Shown piece after piece: positions 19,637 to 29,004 of a stretch of DNA of 64,000 nucleotides. The DNA comes from Fructobacillus tropaeoli (lineage in GTDB: Bacteria > Bacillota > Bacilli > Lactobacillales > Lactobacillaceae): the NCBI RefSeq assembly GCF_001047135.2, contig NZ_DF968083.1, positions 37,073-101,072 on the forward strand, in the 5' to 3' direction. The translations under genes and the position numbers were made by a program. Each line of letters opens with the position of its first letter. Position 1 is the first letter of the stretch. The notes beneath the pieces are model-generated. The model worked only from the letters and a program-made list of their open reading frames with translations, had not been told where the DNA came from and searched no databases.

Positions 19637-20073
19637 TATACACCAAAGATTTTAGCAACTTGCGCTTGAACCTTGTTCAAGTAAGTTTCCTGATCAGCTT
19701 CAGATTGAGCAAACTTTTCGTCGTCAACCTTTTGGCCATCAAGGATCAATGCATCAGCCATCATGGCTGTTGCGTCGGCGTAATCCTGGTAAGCCTTCGC
19801 CAACGTCTTGTGAGCACCCATAAAACGAACGGGTACGGTCAAGGCGGCTAAAGTCTTAGCGTTTTCTTGGTAAACAGCCACAGCATCATCAAATTCCGCC
19901 TTTACTTCGGCAAAATCAGCCTTGGGCATGTCAGCGACTGCTGATTCTTGCTTAGCTGAATCTAATTTGACGAAAAATGGTGAAACGTGGTCAGCTGTCT
20001 CCTGTGTCTTTGTCAAGACATCTTGGAGTGCTTGGAGATAATACTGTAATTGCTTGGGGTTAAATTTTGCCAC
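19636..20073 (-). CDS. uncharacterised helical protein in the Mn riboswitch operon
   Basis: I do not recognise this 145-residue protein. It is soluble, acidic and appears almost entirely alpha-helical. There is no cysteine or signal peptide; two His occur (TADHVS, GAHKTL). It begins six bases after the P-type ATPase stop and ends at a terminator, so it is the last gene of the operon controlled by the yybP-ykoY leader. That context suggests a role linked to manganese or cation handling, such as an accessory, chaperone or regulatory partner; this is inference only. Confidence 0.75.
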   Translation of the reverse strand: MAKFNPKQLQYYLQALQDVLTKTQETADHVSPFFVKLDSAKQESAVADMPKADFAEVKAEFDDAVAVYQENAKTLAALTVPVRFMGAHKTLAKAYQDYADATAMMADALILDGQKVDDEKFAQSEADQETYLNKVQAQVAKIFGV

Positions 20074-20079
20074 TATGCT

Positions 20080-22758
20080 TTATCCTTTATTGAAAAATTG
20101 TCGTTGCACCCATTTTACCAGTTCGACAATCACAATGATAGAGAAAGCTGCTAGGACAACGGTCAACCACTGGTGACTATCAAGGTAAGTCACGTGGAAG
20201 ATTGGGTTCAATGGCTTGATAAAGACAACGGCCATCATAGCAAAGAGTGAGAAGACCAAGGCCCAGTTGAAGAACTTGTTGGCAAAGGCCTGTGGTCCCA
20301 ACTCCGATTGGTAAACGCTCTTAACGTTAATGGCATTAAACATTTGCATCAATCCTAAGGTCATAAAGGCCATCGTCAAGGCATCCCCGTGAATCAATTC
20401 TGATCCTTGGTGCTCTGGGAAGGCCAAGGCAATGCCATAAACTGCCAAAACAAGGATGGCCTGCATCGTTCCCTGCCAGATAATAGCTGGGCCGACCCCA
20501 CCAGACAAGAAGTTAGCGGTCTTACCACGTGGCTTCTGTGACATCACGCCCTTTTGAGCTGGTTCCAGTCCCAAGGCAATCGCTGGCAAGGTATCCGTTA
20601 CTAAGTTAATCCACAAGATCATCACGGGTGCGAGCACTTCCCAACCAAGCAACGTCATCATAAAGATGGCAATCACTTCGGCCAAGTTTGATGCCAGCAA
20701 GTATTGTAAGGCCTTTTGAATATTGGCAAAGACCTTCCGGCCTTCCTTTACGGCCGCAACAATCGTGGAGAAGTTATCATCGGCCAAAACCATGTCGGCC
20801 GCTTCCTTAGAAACTTCCGTTCCAGTAATTCCCATGGCCACCCCGATATCGGCAGTCTTCAAGGCTGGCGCATCGTTGACACCGTCTCCAGTCATGGCCA
20901 CGACCTTGCCCTTACCCTGCCAAGCCTGAACAATCTTAACCTTGTGGGCTGGTGCCACTCGGGCATAGACACGAACATCCTTAACTCGGTCTTGGAAGTC
21001 TTCTTCCGGCATTTCATCCAATTCCGCACCTGTCATCACGGCCTTGGTACGGTCATCTTCATCCGTTAAGATGCCCAAACGACCGGCAATCGCAGCGGCG
21101 GTCTTAGGATGGTCACCCGTAATCATAATTGGTTGGATGCCAGCCTTCTTGGCTTCAGCAACGGCGCCCTTAACTTCAGGACGTTCCGGATCGATCATGG
21201 CGATTAAGCCAACCAAGATTAAGTCCTTTTCCACATCATCAGCTTGCGGATTGTCTGGCACTGCTGCCAAATCCTTGTAGGCAAAAGCCAAGACACGGAG
21301 GGCCTGATCGGCTAACTCAGCGTTGATGTCTTGGTACTTGGCCAAATCAGCATCGGTCACGGGCCTGATTTCACCGTGGTCTAAGACCTGGCTGACGCGA
21401 GCCAAAATCGAATCTGGTGCCCCCTTAACCGTTGCTTCAAAACCACTAGCAACCGGGTGAATCGTTGTCATCAACTTTCGTTCGGAGTCGAACGGAATTT
21501 CACTGACACGTGGCATTTGAGCAAGCGTGTCCTTGTAAGCCGGACGGTACTTCTTATTAAAGGCAATCAAGGCAGTTTCGGTTGGATCACCCAGCAAGCC
21601 GTCATCGATTTCCTTCGTATCGTTATTCAAAGCCAGCAAGTCGGCCAACTTCAGCAAATCAGGGTTCACCTGGTCGGCCTCGAAAGGATTTTCAGCCTTC
21701 AAATCAACGATTTCCCCATCCAAGACCAACTTTTCAACGGTCATCTTGTTTTGGGTCAAGGTTCCAGTCTTATCGGAACCAATGATATCCGTTGATCCCA
21801 AAGTTTCAACGGCAGGCAACTTCCGAACCAAGGCGGCCTTCTTGGCCATTCGGGCTGTTCCCAAGGCCAGAGTAACCGTGACGATGGCTGGCAACCCTTC
21901 AGGAATGGCAGCCACGGCCAAGGAAATCGAAGTCAAAATCAAGTCAATTACTTTAGCATCTTGGGTAAAGTAACCAACCACGAAGGTCAAGGTTGCAATC
22001 GCCAAGATCAGGTAAGTCAAAATCCGACCCAACTGTGCCAAATTTTCCTGCAATGGTGACTTGGTTTCATCTGTTGACTGCAGTGATTCCGCAATCTGAC
22101 CGACCTGAGTCTGCATTCCGGTCGCAATCACGATACCAGTTGCCTTTCCATAGGTCACGTTGGCGTTCATAAAGGCCAAGTTCGCTTGGTCACCCAACGG
22201 CAAGTTGTCACCGGTCAAAACGGCATCCGTCTTTTCCACCGGCACTGATTCACCGGTCAATGTTGATTCTTCCACCTGTAGGTTGGCAACAGAAACTAAA
22301 CGCAAATCGGCTGGGACAACATCCCCAGCTTCCAAATACACAAGGTCACCCACGACCAAATCAGGGGCAAGCACTTCCTGGTCGCGACCAGCACGGACAA
22401 CTCTAGCCTTTGGTGTTGCCAAAGCCTTCAAGGCTTCGATAGCTCCTTCAGCCTTGCTTTCTTGGAAGACACCGAAGACCGCGTTAATAATCACGATAGC
22501 CAAAATAAAGGCAGCATCGGTTGTTTCCCCCGTAAAGGCAGCCACTAGGGCGGCGGCCAACAGGATACCAATCATCAAGTCCTTAAATTGGTCGACAAAC
22601 TTTTGAAAAAGGCTACGCTTTTTCTTAGCGACCAGGGCGTTTGGACCATCCTTTGCCAAGCGTTCTTGGACTTGTTCTTCGGTTAAACCAGTTTGCACAT
22701 TGGTTTTGAGCTCGCTGGTCAAATCAGTGACATCAATTTGATACGGTTGTTTTGCCAC
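20080..22758 (-). CDS. P-type cation-transporting ATPase (Ca2+/Mn2+ type)
   Basis: Membrane ATPase of the P2A/P2B group, 892 residues. Order: cation-ATPase N-domain (1-60), TM1-2, actuator domain with TGES, TM3-4 with PEGLP, phosphorylation site DKTGTLT (preceded by GS rather than the usual CS), nucleotide domain with KGAPD, TGDHPKTA, hinge TGDGVNDAPAL, then six C-terminal membrane segments with NLAEV and NLVTDTLPA supplying the ion site. The PEGLP and NLAE/NLVTD residues match Ca2+ or Mn2+ pumps. The yybP-ykoY manganese riboswitch just upstream argues for Mn2+ export, as for L. lactis YoaB. Confidence 0.92.
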   Translation of the reverse strand: MAKQPYQIDVTDLTSELKTNVQTGLTEEQVQERLAKDGPNALVAKKKRSLFQKFVDQFKDLMIGILLAAALVAAFTGETTDAAFILAIVIINAVFGVFQESKAEGAIEALKALATPKARVVRAGRDQEVLAPDLVVGDLVYLEAGDVVPADLRLVSVANLQVEESTLTGESVPVEKTDAVLTGDNLPLGDQANLAFMNANVTYGKATGIVIATGMQTQVGQIAESLQSTDETKSPLQENLAQLGRILTYLILAIATLTFVVGYFTQDAKVIDLILTSISLAVAAIPEGLPAIVTVTLALGTARMAKKAALVRKLPAVETLGSTDIIGSDKTGTLTQNKMTVEKLVLDGEIVDLKAENPFEADQVNPDLLKLADLLALNNDTKEIDDGLLGDPTETALIAFNKKYRPAYKDTLAQMPRVSEIPFDSERKLMTTIHPVASGFEATVKGAPDSILARVSQVLDHGEIRPVTDADLAKYQDINAELADQALRVLAFAYKDLAAVPDNPQADDVEKDLILVGLIAMIDPERPEVKGAVAEAKKAGIQPIMITGDHPKTAAAIAGRLGILTDEDDRTKAVMTGAELDEMPEEDFQDRVKDVRVYARVAPAHKVKIVQAWQGKGKVVAMTGDGVNDAPALKTADIGVAMGITGTEVSKEAADMVLADDNFSTIVAAVKEGRKVFANIQKALQYLLASNLAEVIAIFMMTLLGWEVLAPVMILWINLVTDTLPAIALGLEPAQKGVMSQKPRGKTANFLSGGVGPAIIWQGTMQAILVLAVYGIALAFPEHQGSELIHGDALTMAFMTLGLMQMFNAINVKSVYQSELGPQAFANKFFNWALVFSLFAMMAVVFIKPLNPIFHVTYLDSHQWLTVVLAAFSIIVIVELVKWVQRQFFNKG

Positions 22759-22804
22759 AATTCTCTCCTTTTCTGACTACTCTCTTTTTTATCTGGTCTG
22801 GGTA

Positions 22805-22965
22805 AAAGAAAAAAGACCCATACCAAACGCAAAAAAGCGTTATGGTATGAGTCTCACTGTTTAAGGCTGAGCCGGTGCAATAAAGCTTGCACGATATAAA
22901 ACACTACTGTTTTGCTTTGACGGTTATCAGCCACGAACATTTCGTCAGTTACTCCCTCAGAAATT
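22805..22965 (-). promoter_or_regulatory. yybP-ykoY manganese riboswitch with terminator
   Basis: Read on the minus strand the leader starts near 22965 with GAGGGAGTAACTGACG, followed by the pieces CGTCAA and CACCGGCTCAGCC that are typical of yybP-ykoY aptamers. A strong terminator follows (22810-22850): arms GACTCATACCATAACGC and GCGTTTGGTATGGGTC (one G-T pair), then T6. It precedes a P2-type ATPase, as in L. lactis yoaB. These riboswitches open expression when Mn2+ is high. A TATACT -10 lies at 22979-22984 on the minus strand. Confidence 0.88.
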
Positions 22966-22984
22966 TTATTATGTCTTTAGTATA

Positions 22985-23276
22985 ACAGAATTTTTACAGC
23001 TGTATAGTGCTTTTTGGTATTTCTAAATGAATTAAAAAAATTAGAACAACGAGGTCCTTCCGACCGGCAATTAATCGCATTTTGCCGACAACAACAAGTA
23101 GGATAAAATAGGAAATAATTGCAAATCAGCCAAGCATTCGCTTGAACAAAAATCTATGGTCAAAAAGCAGATTTTTCCCGTCCAATTAAGCGAAACAATC
23201 AAAGCACAGTTAGCACCGCTGATTTTTCATTTCTACACTCGGTAATTCAAAAGCAATCATTTAATAAGGAAAATAA
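22985..23276. other. intergenic region with nested inverted repeats before phr
   Basis: No protein frame is convincing. Three perfect hairpins follow one another: GGTC-CTTCC-GACC (23053-23065), CGGCAA...TTGCCG (23065-23087), and a nested pair with outer arms TTCGCTT (23137-23143)/AAGCGAA (23188-23194) and inner arms AAAAATCT (23148-23155)/AGATTTTT (23169-23176). The stretch may be a structured leader of the photolyase gene or a small RNA. Confidence 0.4.
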
Positions 23277-24698
23277 ATGGCAAAAACAAGTATTATGTGG
23301 TTTCGCAGGGACCTGCGACTGACCGATAACCAGGCGCTGCATGCCGCCATACAAAATAGCGACCAGGTCATCTTCATTTTTATCATTGACCCACAACAAG
23401 TCCAAAATAATGCAAGCGTTAACCAGAGCGCCTTCTTTGCTAGTGTCTTACATTTTAAAGAGACCCTTGCCGAAGACAATATCACTCTCTCAATCCAAAA
23501 TGGTTCGGTGACCGATGTTATTACAGAAATCAAAGAAGCAGTTCCCTCCATCAGCGACATCTACCTCAATTTCGATGAGCGTGGTTACGGTCGCAAAAGG
23601 GACCAGCAAACCATCCGCTACCTCTCACAAGAACTCGGTATCGTCGCTCACCCCTTTTTGGACTTTACCTTGACCAGCGCCTCTTCAATCAAAAAACAGG
23701 ACGGAAGCGCCTACCAAATCTTTACTCCTTACTATAAAAAGTGGTTACCTTCTAAAAAAGACCAGCCATTGCCGGTTCTAGCCAGCACTGCAATTCGTAA
23801 TAAACAGGTGGCGAAACCTTTCGAGGACCGCATTGATGACCTAAGAAAATTAATCAATCCCAACCACAGCTATGCCTACCAGGACAGTCTTGGTGAGCAG
23901 CAAGCAAGCAGCACTTTAGAGGACTTTGTCTCTAATAAATTAGCCGACTACAACCAAAACCGAGATATTCCAGCGCTGGATGGTACCAGCCATTTATCAC
24001 GGTACTTAAGAACTGGTGAAATTTCCATCCGAACGGTTTACGATGCGGTCAACCGCCAACCTGATAGTCTGGGAAAAGAGACTTTTATCAAGGAACTCTG
24101 CTGGCGCGACTTTTATAATATGATTTACACCGTTTACCCTGACCAAAAGGACCAGGCTATTAACACGAAGTTCCAAAGCATTCCCTGGATTAACGACGAG
24201 GCCCAGTTTGAAGCCTGGAAAAACGGCACGACCGGCTTTCCTATTATCGATGCGGCCATGCAGCAGTTGAACCAAACCGGTTGGCTCCATAACCGTTTGC
24301 GCATGATTGTTGCTTCCTTTTTAACCAAGGACTTACTGATTAATTGGACATGGGGCGAGCAATACTTTCAAGAAAAACTAGTCGACTATGACCCCGCTAG
24401 CAATATCGGTGGCTGGCAGTGGGCTGCCTCAACCGGCACGGACAGCGTTCCTTACTTTCGAATCTTTAATCCATTTACCCAGGCCGAAAAATTTGATCCG
24501 GATGCCAAGTTTATTAAGCAATACATCCCCGCCCTCGCTGATTTGCCAGCCGATAAAATTCACCATATCGACCGCCTGAGCGAAGCCGACCAGCAACAAT
24601 ACCAGGTAATTCTTGGAAAAGATTATCCAAAACCAATCGTCGACCATGCCCTTGCCCGCAAACGGGCAATCGCTAGCTATAAGAATTTAAACGCATAA
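23277..24698 (+). CDS. phr: deoxyribodipyrimidine photo-lyase
   Basis: Class I CPD photolyase, 473 residues, which uses blue light and FADH- to split pyrimidine dimers. The N-terminal antenna domain (MWFRRDLRLTDN...) is followed by the FAD-binding helical domain, with ELCWRDFY, WLHNRLRMIVASFL, INWTWGEQYF and GGWQWAASTGTDS. The tryptophans of the electron-transfer chain are retained. AAGGAA lies seven bases before the ATG. It is alone between two terminators; photolyase is an unusual trait in lactic acid bacteria that live away from light. Confidence 0.96.
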   Translation: MAKTSIMWFRRDLRLTDNQALHAAIQNSDQVIFIFIIDPQQVQNNASVNQSAFFASVLHFKETLAEDNITLSIQNGSVTDVITEIKEAVPSISDIYLNFDERGYGRKRDQQTIRYLSQELGIVAHPFLDFTLTSASSIKKQDGSAYQIFTPYYKKWLPSKKDQPLPVLASTAIRNKQVAKPFEDRIDDLRKLINPNHSYAYQDSLGEQQASSTLEDFVSNKLADYNQNRDIPALDGTSHLSRYLRTGEISIRTVYDAVNRQPDSLGKETFIKELCWRDFYNMIYTVYPDQKDQAINTKFQSIPWINDEAQFEAWKNGTTGFPIIDAAMQQLNQTGWLHNRLRMIVASFLTKDLLINWTWGEQYFQEKLVDYDPASNIGGWQWAASTGTDSVPYFRIFNPFTQAEKFDPDAKFIKQYIPALADLPADKIHHIDRLSEADQQQYQVILGKDYPKPIVDHALARKRAIASYKNLNA

Positions 24699-24699
24699 A

Positions 24700-24738
24700 A
24701 AAGAAGGAACTTTACTGTAAGTTCCTTCTTTTTTTTCG
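24700..24738. terminator. bidirectional terminator between phr and the MFS gene
   Basis: AAGAAGGAACTT and AAGTTCCTTCTT form a perfect stem around ACTGT, with A-run and T-run flanks on each strand. Confidence 0.9.
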
Positions 24739-24765
24739 TTCAATCAATTACTATAAAAAATCAGC

Positions 24766-25953
24766 TTAGCTTTCTGCACCAATCTTCTTACTAAAGATAA
24801 TTCCGAATCCTAAGAAGCCCAAAGAAATCGACAGAATCAAATAAATGGCAAAAATCATGTCCCAAGAATGGAATTGGTTAATTAAGTAACCAGAGGCAAT
24901 TGGCCCAATTGCAGCCGACAAGTAACCGGCTGACTGAGCGGTTCCCGATAATTCGGCCGTTTGTTCAAAGCGAACAGTCTTCTGTTGGAAAAAGACAATA
25001 CTTAAGGTAAAGGCAGACGCTGTCCCCATTCCAGACAGAGCTGACCAAAGGGCGTTCAAGAAAAAGCTATGAGTAGGGAAAAGCATGCCAAAAGTTGCCA
25101 CTGAAACAGCAATAGCACTAAATAACGCCATCCCAATCATCCCTGGCTTCCGCTTGGCAATCATTGGGGTCACAATGGCCATTGGAATCCCAAAAATCTG
25201 GAAAAAAGTAGCCAAGACGCCGGATGTTGTTGCCACAAAACCATGGTCAATCCAATATTTTGGCATCCAAGTCATTAATGAGTAGGCCAACAATGACTGA
25301 ATTCCAAAGAACAACGTAATCAACCAGGTTACGCGATAATTTTTGACCGAAAAATCACCTTCAGCTTCTTCTTCGCTTTCCAGCTGATGGTTAGTTTGTG
25401 GTAATTGCTTAAAAGCACTTCCCCATACGATCAACGTTAAGACCGTTAAGACAGCAAAAACCATCATAGTTGTGGAAAAATTTGTTGCCTTTAAAATTGG
25501 TACCACCGTTGCTGTCCCGATACCAGAAAAGAGTGTCATCATCGCTGGGTAAATTCCTGTCAATAAAGCACTTTGCTTTGGAAAATACTCCTGAATAATA
25601 CTTGGTAACAAAACGTTCCCACCGGACAGACCAATCCCAATTAAAATCATCCCCACAAAGAGCAAAATCGGATTCGTAATGACCCGAATAGCTACTCCAA
25701 CCGTTAATAGTAACAGAGAATAGAATAAGACTTGCGGATTCCCAGCACGCACGCCCCATTTCCCAATTGCTGGTGATACTAAGGCAAACATCAAAACTGG
25801 AATCGTGGTGAGCCAGCCACTCACGCTGGTTGGCAAACCTAAAATGGTATGTAATTGAGGCAAAATTGGTGGCAAAATCGTAATTGGCAAACGTAAGTCA
25901 GCACCAATTAAAATGATGCCGAGTCCGGCTAACAAATAAACTCTTTTTTTCAA
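24766..25953 (-). CDS. MFS transporter, CynX/NimT-like
   Basis: Major facilitator of 395 residues with about twelve membrane segments and a hydrophilic acidic loop in the middle (about 190-205). The opening GADLRLPIT corresponds to the NLRPAIT motif of the CynX/NimT group (cyanate, nitroimidazole and related exporters); substrate unknown. The next gene upstream on the same strand is a LysR-type regulator, separated by a terminator, so co-regulation rather than co-transcription is likely. Confidence 0.87.
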   Translation of the reverse strand: MKKRVYLLAGLGIILIGADLRLPITILPPILPQLHTILGLPTSVSGWLTTIPVLMFALVSPAIGKWGVRAGNPQVLFYSLLLLTVGVAIRVITNPILLFVGMILIGIGLSGGNVLLPSIIQEYFPKQSALLTGIYPAMMTLFSGIGTATVVPILKATNFSTTMMVFAVLTVLTLIVWGSAFKQLPQTNHQLESEEEAEGDFSVKNYRVTWLITLFFGIQSLLAYSLMTWMPKYWIDHGFVATTSGVLATFFQIFGIPMAIVTPMIAKRKPGMIGMALFSAIAVSVATFGMLFPTHSFFLNALWSALSGMGTASAFTLSIVFFQQKTVRFEQTAELSGTAQSAGYLSAAIGPIASGYLINQFHSWDMIFAIYLILSISLGFLGFGIIFSKKIGAES

Positions 25954-25983
25954 AAATCAGTTCCTCACATTCTATAAAATCGC

Positions 25984-26008
25984 ACAAAAAAGGTCGCTAA
26001 CGCGACCA
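25984..26008 (-). terminator. terminator of the LysR gene
   Basis: On the minus strand GGTCGC-GTTA-GCGACC is followed by T6. It lies 90-110 bases beyond the lysR stop and just before the MFS start. Confidence 0.85.
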
Positions 26009-26095
26009 GAGCAAACTTTGCTTCTTTCGTATATTTTTATCTTAACCCCAAAATTGATATACGTATAATACTTATTAAGCTGATTTTCATGCCTT

Positions 26096-26974
26096 TTAGG
26101 CATTTTTGACCAATTGAATAAATTCCTGAGCAGTTGGATTTAAAATACGGTCCTTCTTCCAGACCAGCATTCGGTCATTTTCCAACCGTGGCTCTAAAGG
26201 AATAAACTTTGTCCCATCCGTATTTTCATTGCTGGCCCCCTCGATTGCCAAAGCAACGCCAACCCCTTCTCGAACCAGTGGCAAGACATTAAAGAGCAAG
26301 TTGTACATGCCAATAATATTCATCTTCTCGGGATCAAACTGGCCCCACTGATAAAAACTCTCTTGCACTGCATCCCGCTTGGCGCCAATGATTGGCAAAG
26401 GTAAAAGATCGGCGGGTGTCACAGACTTTTTATCGGCTAGCGAACTCTGCGAGGCAACCACAATCCCCAAGGCTTCCGTACCGGGTAACTTGACCACGTT
26501 AAAATCAGCCTGGTCGAGAGTTAAAGGACCAACCATAAAGGCCAAATCAAGCAGCCCCTTCTCAAGTTTGTCCAGGAGATCATTTCCATTGCCACTATAA
26601 AGTTCAAAGGTCACCCGGTCGTGTTTTTTTCGCATGGTCTTCATAATTTTAGCCAAAAAAGTTGAGTTATCCGACTCAATACAACCGATGGTGACCTTTC
26701 CAGTTAGTTCCCGGTCCTGATAGGTTGCAAATTCTTGCTCGGTTTTTTGATCCAAAGCAACCAACTCTTCCGCCTTGGCCTTCAAAAACCGGCCCGAATC
26801 AGTCAGCGTCAGCTTTTTATTATCACGGATAAACAAATTAGTTTGCAAACGTTCCTCAAAGGCGTGAATTTGCCGGCTTAATGTTGGTTGCGTGATATGT
26901 AAATCAGCAGCGGCCTGGGTAATATTTTGTGTCTCGGCCACTTTTAAAAAATATTGTAATAAGCGAATTTCCAT
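26096..26974 (-). CDS. LysR-family transcriptional regulator
   Basis: LysR-type regulator of 292 residues. The N-terminal winged helix (about 1-60) contains QNITQAAADLHITQPTLSRQI; a LysR substrate domain follows (about 88-290), with the IGCIESD strand and the effector-cleft residues expected of the family. Strong GGAG-type ribosome site before the ATG. Its likely target is the adjacent MFS gene; effector unknown. Confidence 0.9.
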   Translation of the reverse strand: MEIRLLQYFLKVAETQNITQAAADLHITQPTLSRQIHAFEERLQTNLFIRDNKKLTLTDSGRFLKAKAEELVALDQKTEQEFATYQDRELTGKVTIGCIESDNSTFLAKIMKTMRKKHDRVTFELYSGNGNDLLDKLEKGLLDLAFMVGPLTLDQADFNVVKLPGTEALGIVVASQSSLADKKSVTPADLLPLPIIGAKRDAVQESFYQWGQFDPEKMNIIGMYNLLFNVLPLVREGVGVALAIEGASNENTDGTKFIPLEPRLENDRMLVWKKDRILNPTAQEFIQLVKNA

Positions 26975-27056
26975 CCGTCACTCCTTCAGAATTCATCGAT
27001 AGTCATATAGGACGATTCCTTTAATCAGCACTAAATTCGAGTAACCTAGCATACCC

Positions 27057-27545
27057 TTAATGAGCTAAATCACCCATGATTTTTCGAACAACTGCTTCTT
27101 GGCCAAGGCTTGGGTCAATGACCCTTTCACCTGTAACCTGTAATAAATCATGGGGTCGAAACCACTTTGCTAAATCAACTTCATCAAAACCTGGGTTCAT
27201 TTTTTCTTGATGACGTTTAACAGTTTCCTCAAATGGCAAATCATAATAATAGATAAAGCTTTGGTCAGCCTGGTCAATCATTTCGAACAGCATTTGGCCA
27301 TATTTTGAAGCTGGGAGAATCCCTTCGATAATTGTATACCGACAATTTTTAATCCCAAACAAAGCCATCTCCTTGATTAGATCAATTGATAGATTTTTGG
27401 GTGTATCCTTTACTCGTAACATCGTCCGCCGGACATAATCCTGCGGAATTAATAAATTATTTTCACCAAGTTGTTCATGTAAAGCGTTCGCAGTGACCGT
27501 TTTGCCACTACCCGAATTTCCTCGAATCACGATTAGATTTCCCAT
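27057..27545 (-). CDS. P-loop kinase-like protein
   Basis: Cytoplasmic nucleoside triphosphatase of 162 residues. The P-loop GNSGSGKT is at residue 9, a DYVRR segment follows at about 36, IIEGIL forms the Walker B strand, and KRHQEK is a lid-like basic segment. It belongs to the broad AAA_33/zeta-toxin-like/uridine kinase-like group. Substrate unknown. GGGGGG lies eight bases before the ATG. It stands alone, divergent from the metQ operon. Confidence 0.8.
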   Translation of the reverse strand: MGNLIVIRGNSGSGKTVTANALHEQLGENNLLIPQDYVRRTMLRVKDTPKNLSIDLIKEMALFGIKNCRYTIIEGILPASKYGQMLFEMIDQADQSFIYYYDLPFEETVKRHQEKMNPGFDEVDLAKWFRPHDLLQVTGERVIDPSLGQEAVVRKIMGDLAH

Positions 27546-27739
27546 TTATGTCCCCCCACCATCACCTCATTGCTACTACTATATCAATAAATCAAAAGCC
27601 ACATTCAAATGCTACGCCGGCCCGTATAAAACACCGAAACCTCAACCTAATTGTTTCAATGAAATCAGTAACATCTTTGATATAATAATTCTAAACAAAG
27701 CCTGATTTGGCACTTTTATTAAAATTTTTATCATTTTTG

Positions 27740-27768
27740 TTGACAAGGAAGCTAACATCTTGTAATAT
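27740..27768 (+). promoter_or_regulatory. promoter of the metQ operon
   Basis: TTGACA (27740-27745), a 17-base spacer and TAATAT (27763-27768) form a near-consensus sigma-A promoter. Transcription would begin near 27775, just before the T-box leader. Confidence 0.88.
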
Positions 27769-27774
27769 AGACAC

Positions 27775-28075
27775 ATCATATCAAACAAGTTGATCAGGAA
27801 AGTAAAAAGTAACTTTAGCCTAGAGACTTACCGGTTGGTGCAAGGTAAGGTAAAGAAGCTTTTGAAAATGACCTGTGATTGGCAACTACGAATCGGTTTA
27901 CCGTTAGTAGTTGACGGATTGGCCCTCGTTACTTGGGCACACCATTCGGCTAGGATCATTCCCCGGGGCCCGATGGTTAGTGAGCAGCCTGAAGGTAACT
28001 TTAGGCAAAAACTCAGAATGGTAACGCGAAAGTCGCTTCTGTCTTAAATCTTAAAGATAGAAGTGGCTTTTTTTG
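27775..28075 (+). promoter_or_regulatory. T-box leader of the metQ operon (Met)
   Basis: The leader has the stem I pattern, an ATG at 27868-27870 inside GAAAATGACC that aligns with the specifier context of the metE and metA leaders, and the T-box core written AATGGTAACGCG (about 28018-28029), two bases off the canonical GGTGGTACCGCG. The terminator follows: CGCTTCTGTCTT pairs with AAGATAGAAGTGG, then T7. Any reading frame in this stretch is spurious. Confidence 0.88.
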
Positions 28076-28128
28076 TTGCTAAAATTAAAATAAAGATACA
28101 AGGACAAAAAGGAGATAATAACAAGAAA

Positions 28129-28968
28129 ATGTCAAAAAAAGGTTGGTTGATTTCCGGTATCGCAGTTGTTGCTGTCGCAGCACTAGCTTACGTCAGCTTT
28201 GGTAATCACGGTACAAGCAGTAATAAAACGGTGACAGTCGGCATTATGTCAGCGAACAAAGATGACGATGATATTTGGAAGAGTGTTGCTCAAACGGCCA
28301 AGGATAAGTACGGTGTGACGATTAAGTTCAAGCAGTTCTCCGATTACTCACAGCCAAACAAGGCTTTGCAAAACGGCGACATTGATTTGAACTCTTTCCA
28401 GCACTACGCCTTCCTGGATGCCTATAACAAGAAGAACGGCAACGAATTAACCTCAATTGGTGAAACGGCCATTAGCCCAATCCGCCTATATTCCAACTCA
28501 TACAAGAACGTCAGCGACTTTAAGGATGGCGACACCATCGTCATTCCAAATGACCCATCAAACGAAAGTCGGGCCCTTTACCTCTTGAAGTACGCTGGAT
28601 TAATTGAGTTGAAATCAGGATTAACGCTGGCAACAACGAAGGACATCACTTCAAATCCAAAGAATTTGAAGATTAAGGAAGTTTCAGCCGATCAAACCGC
28701 TCGTAACCTTCCAGATGTTCAGGGGGCCGTCATCAATGGTAATTATGCACAGTCAGCTGGCCTAAAGTACCAAGATGCCATCTTCGTGGAACCTTTGAAC
28801 AAAGATTCACACCAGTGGGTCAACATCATCGTTGCCCAAAAGAAGAACAAGAACAAGAAGATTTACCAAGACGTCGTTAAGGCTTACCAAACAAACAAGA
28901 CCAAGCAATTGATCAAGGAAAAGTATGGTGAATCAGAAGTCGCCGCTTGGGACAAGCAATTTAATTAA
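28129..28968 (+). CDS. metQ: methionine ABC transporter substrate-binding protein (NlpA/MetQ family)
   Basis: Solute-binding protein of the MetNPQ importer, 279 residues, held outside the membrane. The NlpA-family fold is clear: VGIMSA..., FSDYSQPNKAL, DLNSFQHYAFL, and the VINGNYAQSAGL block near the C-terminus. The N-terminus is a positively charged start followed by a hydrophobic segment (about 5-24), but it has no lipobox Cys, so it would be anchored by an uncleaved helix instead of lipid. I chose ATG 28129 with AAGGAG upstream, not the earlier in-frame start inside the T-box. Confidence 0.92.
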   Translation: MSKKGWLISGIAVVAVAALAYVSFGNHGTSSNKTVTVGIMSANKDDDDIWKSVAQTAKDKYGVTIKFKQFSDYSQPNKALQNGDIDLNSFQHYAFLDAYNKKNGNELTSIGETAISPIRLYSNSYKNVSDFKDGDTIVIPNDPSNESRALYLLKYAGLIELKSGLTLATTKDITSNPKNLKIKEVSADQTARNLPDVQGAVINGNYAQSAGLKYQDAIFVEPLNKDSHQWVNIIVAQKKNKNKKIYQDVVKAYQTNKTKQLIKEKYGESEVAAWDKQFN

Positions 28969-29004
28969 AGTGATTGAGTAACATAGGAAAGAGAGAAAGA
29001 TATT

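Noticed and set aside
27790..28047. An 85-codon open frame before metQ
   Set aside because: It lies wholly inside the Met T-box leader and has no ribosome site.
28063..28128. Upstream start of the first metQ at 28063
   Set aside because: It would begin inside the T-box terminator; ATG 28129 has AAGGAG.
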